Source: Comamonadaceae bacterium
GTDB lineage: Bacteria > Pseudomonadota > Gammaproteobacteria > Burkholderiales > Burkholderiaceae
Direction of reading: 5' to 3'
DNA length: 17,624 nucleotides
NCBI GenBank assembly: GCA_947505995.1
Contig: CANNNB010000022.1
Span: 1-17,624 of the forward strand
This document shows positions 9,937 to 16,734 of this stretch, one piece after another. The notes under the pieces were generated by a model that made no database searches, was not told where the DNA came from, and saw nothing but the letters and a program-made list of their open reading frames with translations. How positions within the stretch are numbered: position 1 is the first letter of the stretch; the number at the start of each line of letters is the position of its first letter. The position numbers and the translations under genes were made by a program.

Positions 9937-11313
9937 TTAAGGAAGGATAGAGACACCAAGTGTATTCGAGGGCGCTGGGTTTTGGTTTTCTGCAAGCACT
10001 CTGGGCGTCACAAAAATAAGCATTTCTGTTTTCCGCTGGGTTGATTGTTTGCTTTTAAAGAGCCAACCGAGTCCGGGAAGGCTGCCAAGCCACGGTAATT
10101 GAGTCACATCGTCCTTGTCTGCCGCCTCCAAAATACCGCCAATGACCACTGTGCCGCCGTTGTCTACCAAAACTTGTGTTTTGACGTGCTTGGTGTTGAT
10201 GGCATAGCCTGCTGATGTAATTTGACCGACACTGTCTTTGGCAATGTCCAACTCAAGCACGACAGCCCCTTCAGGTGTGATTTGCGGCGTGACCTCTAGT
10301 TTCAAATTGGCCTTGCGAAAGGCCACAGATGCTGCCCCATTGCCATTGCTCACTTGGTAGGGCAGCTCTGTTCCTTGTTCAATCAAGGCCTTGGTTTGAT
10401 CGGCTGTGACCACCCTCGGACTGGCCACTACTTTGCCCTTGCCATCTGCTTCAAGTGCTGAAATTTCGAGGTTTAAAAATTGATTGGCCGCAGCATTGAA
10501 CAGCGAAATGGCAAAACTAGCCGGCGCATAGATGGCTTGCCCTGCCGAACCCGCTGGTAAATTCAACACATAACCTGGCTGAATACCACCTGCATTGGCT
10601 TGCGCTTGGCCACTGATTGCCATATTCACTGGCTTGGCATTGGCGGCAAAGGGCGCGGTAAAAGGGGCTGCAAAAGCACCGCCCAAACGCACGCCCAATG
10701 ATTTTCCGAATTGCTCCTCAGCCTCGACAATCCGCGCTTCAATCATGACTTGCCGGACCGGTACATCGAGCCGTTTGATGACTTCTTGCATCTGCTTGAG
10801 ATAAAACGGGGTGTCCAGAAAAAACAATTGATTGGTTCGTGGTTCGGCCATCACCGTTCCCCGCGCGCTGAGCCAATGATGCCCAGAACTTGCCGCGCCG
10901 CCTCCGGCCAATTGCAAGCGTTGAACCACATCAAGCGCTTTGGCATATTTCAAAGGAATGGCCAAGGCTTGTAGATTTTCAGGCACTTCTTTTTTAGAGG
11001 CAATCCACAAAACACCAGCTTGCTCGTTGGCGACCAAGTTTTTAGACTGAACCACCACCGCCAGGGCTTCGCGCCAAGTCATGTCATTTAAATTTAGACT
11101 CACAGGACCCGACACACCCTCAGCCACAATCAAATTTTGATGGCAGATTTCTGCCAGCGATTGAAGAAGTACCTTGACCTCGATATTTTGAAAGCGCCAT
11201 TTCATTTTTTGATCGATTTCAAGCGCTTTGCATGGCGACAAGAAACAGCAACAAAGCAACATACACCCGACCCATCTGACAGCTTGAATGTTTGAGTCAT
11301 TCAGGCCGATCAT
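9937..11313 (-). CDS. pilQ: Type IV pilus secretin PilQ, short form
   Basis: Outer-membrane channel through which the pilus (or incoming DNA) passes. From ATG 11313 it has 458 residues, against about 700 for typical PilQ. A cysteine-rich signal peptide ends near residue 30 (LLCCCFLSPCKA). An STN domain follows (WRFQNIEVKVLLQSLAEI, about 38-105), then a secretin_N/N1 domain (YAKALDVVQRLQ to YLKQMQEVIKRLDVPVRQVMIEARIVE), an Ala/Pro/Gly-rich stretch (about 210-265) and the secretin core with KVVASPRVVTADQ, VDNGGTVVIGGI, LPWLGSLPGLGWLFK and TEMLIFVTPRVL. The N-terminal AMIN domains that anchor PilQ to peptidoglycan are absent. ATG 11313 overlaps the pilOP stop (ATGA) and is preceded by AAGGTG. 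The earlier TTG 11331 is unlikely. Confidence 0.92.
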   Translation of the reverse strand: MIGLNDSNIQAVRWVGCMLLCCCFLSPCKALEIDQKMKWRFQNIEVKVLLQSLAEICHQNLIVAEGVSGPVSLNLNDMTWREALAVVVQSKNLVANEQAGVLWIASKKEVPENLQALAIPLKYAKALDVVQRLQLAGGGAASSGHHWLSARGTVMAEPRTNQLFFLDTPFYLKQMQEVIKRLDVPVRQVMIEARIVEAEEQFGKSLGVRLGGAFAAPFTAPFAANAKPVNMAISGQAQANAGGIQPGYVLNLPAGSAGQAIYAPASFAISLFNAAANQFLNLEISALEADGKGKVVASPRVVTADQTKALIEQGTELPYQVSNGNGAASVAFRKANLKLEVTPQITPEGAVVLELDIAKDSVGQITSAGYAINTKHVKTQVLVDNGGTVVIGGILEAADKDDVTQLPWLGSLPGLGWLFKSKQSTQRKTEMLIFVTPRVLAENQNPAPSNTLGVSILP

Positions 11314-12302
11314 GGTGGCACCTTGTCCCAAGCCAACAACGTGCTTGGCTGACCCAACTCACCACCAAGCCAAAGCCCTTGTGCATCCAAAGAAAGCACT
11401 TGTCGGTTTTCAATGCCCAAGTATTGACCGGCGCGCACCACACTGGTTTGTCGACCCGATTGAAGGAAGGTCCAAAACAATTCTGTCTTGGGCCCAGCGA
11501 AAGACTGAGCGGTGCCCACGATGCGCATCTGCCCTAGGGAATGATCTGGCAAAACGTGTGCGTCCAAACTGCGATGACTTTTTTCAGCTTTAAAACGACT
11601 GGCATCTTGCAACTCAACACCGGTGTCCGTGAAAGCATCTTGAGCGTCCCACAACAAATGAACTTGCCCCTCCAAGCCGTATTCTCCATCAGGCAACAAG
11701 CGCCAAATCAAGGCGGGCCAAATGCCGTTTTGAAACAAGCGGTTCATTGCCTGCCAATAGGCAAAGGTGGCCCATTGCGTGCCCTTCAGACTGAAATCTA
11801 AAACGGCCACCTCGAAGCCATGTTCATCGGACAAGGGCGTTAGTTTCATTTGAGAGATGTGCAATTTTTGAGTTTGAGCCATTTGTTGCAAGTGAGAAAT
11901 TAGGTGCATGCGCAAGGCAGAATTTGGCCAAGCCAAAATTAGCTCATCCACTTGCGTTTGGTACTCAAGCAGTGCAGCATTTGTTTGCGCATGTTTCAAA
12001 ACCAAGACCTGTAACTTGGCCATTTGCAATGACTGTTCAGACTGCTGATCTGAATGCGCCTGCGCCAAATGCTGCCATTGCTGACGGTGCGATGGCATCC
12101 AACCGTTGCTGGTCAGGGCATGCCAAACACCCTGAACACACAACATGCACAAACCACCAGACACGATTGCCAAAATGATTCGGACCCAGAAAATGCGCAA
12201 AAACCCTGGGTTGCGCCAATGAAATGCAAACTGCGGCCATGCGCTTGAAACCAAGAGCACACCTTTGCTACTAAACTTGTCATTGAGCGCTTGAATGTTC
12301 AT
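11310..12302 (-). CDS. PilO-PilP fusion-like alignment subcomplex protein
   Basis: A 330-residue inner-membrane protein. The N-terminal cytoplasmic part is about 35 residues, then one membrane segment (about 36-60), a helical/coiled-coil-like stretch (about 75-160) and a PilO-like periplasmic domain (about 130-215). The tail from about residue 256 (LGQMRIVGTAQ, then VVRAGQYLGIENRQVLSLDAQGLWLG) has the PilP HR-domain pattern VGT...R.GdylG...g.v..i...gi. There is no separate pilP gene and no lipobox. In the usual pilM-N-O-P-Q order this single gene fills both the O and P positions. The start ATGA overlaps the pilN stop and the end ATGA overlaps pilQ. The PilP part is recognisable by eye; the PilO part rests on position and topology. 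Confidence 0.75.
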   Translation of the reverse strand: MNIQALNDKFSSKGVLLVSSAWPQFAFHWRNPGFLRIFWVRIILAIVSGGLCMLCVQGVWHALTSNGWMPSHRQQWQHLAQAHSDQQSEQSLQMAKLQVLVLKHAQTNAALLEYQTQVDELILAWPNSALRMHLISHLQQMAQTQKLHISQMKLTPLSDEHGFEVAVLDFSLKGTQWATFAYWQAMNRLFQNGIWPALIWRLLPDGEYGLEGQVHLLWDAQDAFTDTGVELQDASRFKAEKSHRSLDAHVLPDHSLGQMRIVGTAQSFAGPKTELFWTFLQSGRQTSVVRAGQYLGIENRQVLSLDAQGLWLGGELGQPSTLLAWDKVPP

Positions 12303-12895
12303 GGTGCTGTCTTAGCAGTCAGCGAATTAGAAGCGCGCGCCCACTGATTGGCCTTCAGTTTGACTTCTACCAGGCCTGCCCCACCAGTCGAAGGCTTGGT
12401 CAAGCTTCGATGCGAATGAATAATTTGAGGCGCTGTTTGCCACCGATCGAACAAATTCATATCGCTAAGCAGGTTTTGCCAATCTTCCGAGGCCTTTGTG
12501 AGCACCTCAAACTCAAGTTTTCCGTGTTGCCACTGCAGGCTGTTCAAATCACCCACCGTGCCCTTTTGCCCCCAAGATTGAGATAACAAAATAGCTTGGA
12601 CATCGTTCAAGTCTTCCCGCTCCTCCTGTCGCCGCGTTAGATAAAGAACGCGTGATTTCAAACGGGTCAATTCAAGTTGACTATGGCCGACTTCGGCGTC
12701 AGAAACTGTTTCCTGTTGCTGAGATGATTCAAGATGGGCCAAGTTGAAAATGTGTTGGGCCAGTTTTGTTTGAGCATCTGTTTCGTCTAAAAAAATCAGG
12801 GCTACAACCATGAATACCCCCATACAAAGGGCCATCAATATTTCAATGCATGATTGGCGAAATTCAAGTTTTGAGGAACGAATCAAATTCAACAT
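12299..12895 (-). CDS. pilN: PilN-like type IV pilus alignment protein, divergent
   Basis: A 198-residue bitopic inner-membrane protein: a 16-residue cytoplasmic N-terminus, one membrane segment (about 17-36, IEILMALCMGVFMVVALIFL), then a charged helical region (about 40-105) and a small periplasmic domain. Topology, size and place between the PilM-like and PilO-PilP genes match PilN. The N-terminal INLLPxR motif, by which PilN binds the PilM groove, is reduced to LNLIRSSK. The identification rests mainly on context. ATG 12895 overlaps the pilM end by seven bases. Confidence 0.7.
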   Translation of the reverse strand: MLNLIRSSKLEFRQSCIEILMALCMGVFMVVALIFLDETDAQTKLAQHIFNLAHLESSQQQETVSDAEVGHSQLELTRLKSRVLYLTRRQEEREDLNDVQAILLSQSWGQKGTVGDLNSLQWQHGKLEFEVLTKASEDWQNLLSDMNLFDRWQTAPQIIHSHRSLTKPSTGGAGLVEVKLKANQWARASNSLTAKTAP

Positions 12896-13611
12896 GGCTT
12901 GTGTCCTTTGAATGAGTTGAAATATTGACTTGCTAACTCACCCTTGAGTGGCGGTCTCAACGCCTGCGCTATCAACTCTGGTGTAAGCCCCCAAGATTCA
13001 CACAAGGCTCCGTTTTCTGAAACGCAAGTGATGGCCTTAAGTTGGAGATCCAACACATTAATTTGCGCTAAATAAAGCTTGATCAAGCTTTGAGGGCAAG
13101 CCATGTAATGAGCAATCCAATTGCCTTGTTCCGTTAAATGAACTTCAAAGTCAATGGCCAACTCGGCGACTGGCAATTGGAGTGTGGCAGCCGCATCCAA
13201 CGAACATTCAGCCTCTATGTCCTCAGAGCCCCAATGCGGCAGGCATGGCAGAGTACCTTGCAATACTTCATTTGACTCAAGCAAGAGCACAGTCGGAATT
13301 GGCTTTGATTGGCCTTGGAATCTGGTGCGCAATTTGAGCCAAAGCGCAATGCCTCTCAAGGGTTTGTAAGAGGGCCAAGTTTCAAGGCAATCTGCCCTCA
13401 ATTGCGACATGAGCAGCGTCAATCCTTCAGCCCTTCGATACAGCACCTGAGAACGTTGGCTGGCTAAAGCAGCCCATACCTTGACAGGGTCTGGTTTTGA
13501 ATTGGCATGGCTGCTTGAATTGGGCTCTAAGAAGGCATCAAGGGGTATGAAAATAGGACTCAGCACAATTCGCAAAGAAGCGGCCGGCATGAGTGAAGTA
13601 ATGAGTTGCAC
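12889..13611 (-). CDS. pilM: Short, divergent PilM-like protein
   Basis: 240 residues, against about 350 for PilM. The segment IEAECSLDAAATLQLPVAELAIDFEV (about 130-155), followed by HYMACPQSLIKLYLAQINVLDLQLKAITC, matches the PilM region ...EADQYIPYPLDEVALDFEV... and the next helix/strand pair. The N-terminal actin-like ATPase signature (GxDIGSSSVK) and the second nucleotide-binding half are not recognisable, so ATP binding is doubtful. No membrane segment is seen. The start is GTG 13611, the first start codon after an in-frame stop; ATG 13590 is the alternative. Neither has a Shine-Dalgarno site. First gene of the minus-strand unit, divergent from mrcA. It could be a decayed PilM that keeps only a scaffold role. 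Confidence 0.65.
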   Translation of the reverse strand: MQLITSLMPAASLRIVLSPIFIPLDAFLEPNSSSHANSKPDPVKVWAALASQRSQVLYRRAEGLTLLMSQLRADCLETWPSYKPLRGIALWLKLRTRFQGQSKPIPTVLLLESNEVLQGTLPCLPHWGSEDIEAECSLDAAATLQLPVAELAIDFEVHLTEQGNWIAHYMACPQSLIKLYLAQINVLDLQLKAITCVSENGALCESWGLTPELIAQALRPPLKGELASQYFNSFKGHKPC

Positions 13612-13774
13612 TGATTAACTTTCATAGACATCGAACAGTGCTTTGATTGAAACCGCCCTTTGCACCCGAAAGGACTACAATTCCTCTCAAAGAAGTTGCT
13701 TTCAGCTTCGTTCAAATGCCGTCATCTGCCCCATCGTATTTACAATGCAGTCAGCGGTTGTTTCCGCTTAAGAC
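13612..13774. promoter_or_regulatory. Divergent pilM / mrcA intergenic region
   Basis: 163 bases that must hold the start signals of both units. For mrcA two TACAAT -10-like hexamers are seen on the plus strand (13676-13681 and 13741-13746), neither with a convincing -35 box at 16-18 bases. The second would give a leader of about 22 bases. A small hairpin AGCGG/CCGCT (13753-13768, six-base loop) lies just before the mrcA ATG where a Shine-Dalgarno site would normally be. For pilM no good promoter pair was found. Assignment is by position rather than by strong sequence match. Confidence 0.35.
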
Positions 13775-16141
13775 ATGTCCAAAAAATCCAAACTAACCTC
13801 ATCTCAGCAGCCCGACTTGATTGAAGCGCCTAGATTGCATTGGGCTTTGCGAATTTGTCTTTGGGCTGCTGGCCTGGTGATTGCAGGTTTGTTGTCGCTC
13901 TTGATGGTGGTGGGTGTGGCCATGGTGATGGCCTATCCCCAACTGCCTGACACCTCCGATCTAGCCGATTACCGCCCCAAGTTACCTTTGCGCATTTACA
14001 CGGCAGACGGTGCCTTGATGGGTGAGTTTGGCGAGGAGCGGCGCAACCTTACACCCATCAGAGAAATTCCACAAGTCATGAAAGACGCCGTGTTGTCCAT
14101 CGAGGACGCGCGTTTTTACCAACACGGTGGGCTGGACTATTTAGGCCTCATCAGGGCGGGTATTGCCAATTTGGGCAAACGCAAAAGTCAAGGCGCATCG
14201 ACCATCACGATGCAAGTGGCACGCAATGTTTATTTGTCCACAGAGAAAACATACACTCGCAAAATTTATGAAATTTTGCTGACTTTCAAACTCGAACATT
14301 TGCTCACCAAAGATCAAATTCTTGAAATCTACATGAATCAAATTTTCCTAGGCAACAGAGCCTACGGATTTGCTTCTGCGGCCGAAACATATTTTGGCAA
14401 GCCGCTAAAAGACATCAGCATTGCCGAAGCCGCCATGCTAGCCGGCTTACCCAAGGCGCCCTCGGCTTACAACCCTATTAGCAATCCCAAAAGAGCCCGC
14501 TCAAGGCAGTTGTACATCATCGAGCGAATGGAAGAAAACAATTTCATCACCGCCAAACAGGCCTTGGAGGCCAAGGCCGAGCCTCTTCGCATTCGGCCTA
14601 GCAACGACAAGGGCCGAATTCACGCAGAGTATGTGGCCGAGACGGTGCGGCAGTTGATGTATGCACAGTATGGTCAAGAGACCTACACACGTGGGCTGCA
14701 TGTTTACACCACCCTGCAATCGACAGAACAAAATGCGGCCTATCAGGCTTTGCGTCAAGGCATCATGGACTATGAACGCCGGCAGGTTTACCGCGGCCCA
14801 GAAAAATTCATTGAGCTGTCAGCCAATCCCAAAGAGATGGAAGACGCCATCGATGAGGTGTTGGACGACCACCCCGACAATGGCGATGTCATGTCGGCTG
14901 TAGTGTTGGAAGCAAGTCCCAAGAAAATTGTGGCCATCCGCCAAAATGCTGAGCAGCTTGAAATTACAGGCGAGGGCTTGAAACCGGCACAGTCTGGCTT
15001 GTCTGACAAAGCTGGCCCCAACATCAAAATCAAACGCGGCGCCGTGATTCGGGTTGTGCAAACCCCCAAAGGCACTTGGGAGATTACCCAACTGCCCGAA
15101 GTTGAAGGCGCATTTGTGGCCATCAGCCCACAAGACGGCTCCGTCAGAGCGCTGGTCGGTGGTTTTGATTTTGCCAAGAACAAGTTCAACCACGTCATTC
15201 AAGCGTGGCGGCAACCGGGCTCTAGCTTCAAGCCCTTCATTTATTCGGCTGCATTAGAAAAGGGCTTCACCCCAGCCACTGTGGTGAACGATGCGCCGCT
15301 GTTTTTTGATGCCGGTGTGACGGGAGGACAGCCTTGGGAGCCCAAGAATTACGACGGCACTTTCGAAGGGCCCATGACACTTCGCAAAGGTTTGGCCAAA
15401 TCGAAAAACATGATTTCAATTCGCATTCTGCAATCTGTTGGCACTCGCAATGCCCAAGAATGGGTTACCAAATTTGGATTTGACGAAGACAAACACCCCG
15501 CTTATCTGACCATGGCATTGGGCGCAGGTTCAGTCACCCCTATGCAAATGGCCACAGGCTATTCTGTATTTGCCAATGGCGGTATGCGCGTTCAACCGCA
15601 CATGATCACGCGCGTAACTGATCACAAAGGCAAAATCTTGGTCGACAGTCCGCCCAAACTGGCCGATGAAGCTTCGCGCGCTATCACACCTCGCAACGCG
15701 TTTGTCATGACCAGTTTGCTACAAGAAGTGACTCGCTCAGGCACAGCAGCCAAAGCACGCGTAGCCCTCAAGCGAGATGATATTTACGGCAAAACAGGTA
15801 CCACCAACGATTCGATGGATGCTTGGTTTGCCGGCTATCACCGCAATTTGACGGCCGTGGTTTGGATTGGCTATGACACACCCCGCAAATTAGGCGATCG
15901 TGAAACAGGCGGCGGCTTGAGCTTGCCCGTCTGGATCAATTTCATGGAAACTGCACTCAAAAATATGCCCATCATGGACGCTATCGCCCCTGAAGGTGTC
16001 TTGTATGCCAATGGCGATTGGTACTATGACGAATATGCCAAAGGCGGCGGTGTTACCAGCCTTGGCTTAGGAAACGAAAAAGGTGGCAGCCTGCCAGAAC
16101 CCGATGAGAAAAAACGAATTATGGATTTGTTCCGAAATTGA
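13775..16141 (+). CDS. mrcA: Penicillin-binding protein 1A (bifunctional class A PBP)
   Basis: Polymerises and cross-links peptidoglycan from lipid II at the periplasmic face of the inner membrane. 788 residues. A cytoplasmic N-terminus and one membrane anchor (about 23-53) lead to the GT51 glycosyltransferase domain with catalytic Glu110 in SIEDARFYQHGG, GASTITMQVARN and LEIYMNQIFLGNRAYGFASA. A linker with an OB-like domain (about 310-450) follows, then the transpeptidase with Ser483 in QPGSSFKPF, SKN starting at 543 and KTGTT starting at 673. All catalytic motifs are intact. ATG 13775 gives a normal cytoplasmic start; the Shine-Dalgarno site is weak. It is divergent from the pil operon, a common arrangement in proteobacteria. 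Confidence 0.96.
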   Translation: MSKKSKLTSSQQPDLIEAPRLHWALRICLWAAGLVIAGLLSLLMVVGVAMVMAYPQLPDTSDLADYRPKLPLRIYTADGALMGEFGEERRNLTPIREIPQVMKDAVLSIEDARFYQHGGLDYLGLIRAGIANLGKRKSQGASTITMQVARNVYLSTEKTYTRKIYEILLTFKLEHLLTKDQILEIYMNQIFLGNRAYGFASAAETYFGKPLKDISIAEAAMLAGLPKAPSAYNPISNPKRARSRQLYIIERMEENNFITAKQALEAKAEPLRIRPSNDKGRIHAEYVAETVRQLMYAQYGQETYTRGLHVYTTLQSTEQNAAYQALRQGIMDYERRQVYRGPEKFIELSANPKEMEDAIDEVLDDHPDNGDVMSAVVLEASPKKIVAIRQNAEQLEITGEGLKPAQSGLSDKAGPNIKIKRGAVIRVVQTPKGTWEITQLPEVEGAFVAISPQDGSVRALVGGFDFAKNKFNHVIQAWRQPGSSFKPFIYSAALEKGFTPATVVNDAPLFFDAGVTGGQPWEPKNYDGTFEGPMTLRKGLAKSKNMISIRILQSVGTRNAQEWVTKFGFDEDKHPAYLTMALGAGSVTPMQMATGYSVFANGGMRVQPHMITRVTDHKGKILVDSPPKLADEASRAITPRNAFVMTSLLQEVTRSGTAAKARVALKRDDIYGKTGTTNDSMDAWFAGYHRNLTAVVWIGYDTPRKLGDRETGGGLSLPVWINFMETALKNMPIMDAIAPEGVLYANGDWYYDEYAKGGGVTSLGLGNEKGGSLPEPDEKKRIMDLFRN

Positions 16142-16151
16142 GCAAGTTCAA

Positions 16152-16475
16152 TTAGAAGTTCAGCGTTTGGCCCGACTGTGCTGAGCCAAAACGGGAGAGG
16201 TTTTCAAAAAACTCGCCCTCACCTTTGGTGTCCTGCCAAGTGCCTTCTTTGAATTTGTAGTGGTGGCCGCCTGACTTTGCCGCGAGCCACACCTCATGCA
16301 AAGGTTTTTGCAAATTCACAATGATTTGGCTGCGGTTGCTAAACGTGATGGTAATCATGCCGCCTACCCTTTGGTTATCGATGTCGGCATCGGTTTCGTC
16401 GTTGATTCGATCGCAACTGGTCTCGATGCGAGACAAAAGGCGTTCAGCCATATCCAGAAATTCTAGGTCGGTCAT
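16152..16475 (-). CDS. cyaY: Frataxin-like iron-binding protein CyaY
   Basis: A small cytoplasmic protein (107 residues from ATG 16475) that binds iron and modulates Fe-S cluster assembly by IscS. The N-terminal helix has the acidic ridge (Glu17, Asp22, Asp26, Glu27 and Asp29/31), and [19 protein letters not shown] is the family signature. ATG 16475 gives [14 protein letters not shown] as in relatives, with CGGA five bases upstream; ATG 16490 would add five residues and overlap the lptM start codon. It converges on mrcA with a 10-base gap and no evident terminator, and diverges from lptM by 13 bases. Confidence 0.95.
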   Translation of the reverse strand: MTDLEFLDMAERLLSRIETSCDRINDETDADIDNQRVGGMITITFSNRSQIIVNLQKPLHEVWLAAKSGGHHYKFKEGTWQDTKGEGEFFENLSRFGSAQSGQTLNF

Positions 16476-16488
16476 TACAATCCGTAAC

Positions 16489-16734
16489 ATGTTCAAAGTT
16501 TTAAGAATTTTAGTCGTTGCCCATACCCTTGGCGTCTGTGCGGTGGCTTTGACCGCCTGCGGGCAAAAAGGGCCTCTGGTTCATCCCCAAGACCCCTTGT
16601 CGGCAGACCGCGCCACTTTGCTGCAAATTTTGACACCTCGTTTTCAAAGCGATGCGCCAGCTACCCCTGACAAAAAGCCAGCGTCTGGGCCACAAGCCCC
16701 CGCCCCCCTGACACCTTCAGCTACAAAACCATGA
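16489..16734 (+). CDS. lptM: LptM-like small outer-membrane lipoprotein
   Basis: 81 residues. A signal peptide (about 1-23) ends in the lipobox LTAC with Cys24, followed by GQKGPLVHP, the conserved LptM (YifL) motif. In E. coli LptM assists assembly of the LPS translocon LptD/LptE. The rest is Pro/Ala/Ser-rich and probably disordered. ATG 16489 is the first start giving a signal peptide at the N-terminus; longer in-frame starts would run through cyaY. A TACAAT hexamer at 16476-16481 is close enough that the transcript could be nearly leaderless, but the -35 match is poor. Its stop overlaps lysA as ATGA. Confidence 0.88.
   Translation: MFKVLRILVVAHTLGVCAVALTACGQKGPLVHPQDPLSADRATLLQILTPRFQSDAPATPDKKPASGPQAPAPLTPSATKP

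Noticed and set aside
12889..13611. Calling pilM a pseudogene
   Set aside because: The frame is uninterrupted and tightly overlapped with pilN, and nearby genes are similarly compact; a short functional form is as likely, so it was kept as a CDS.
14788..15214. Minus-strand open frames inside mrcA
   Set aside because: Lie opposite the mrcA OB-like and transpeptidase region with no family match; shadows.
16163..16192. CGTTTGGC ... GCCAAAACG imperfect stem between mrcA and cyaY
   Set aside because: Needs a one-base bulge and a 13-base loop, lies in the cyaY coding end and has no T-tract; too weak to call a terminator.
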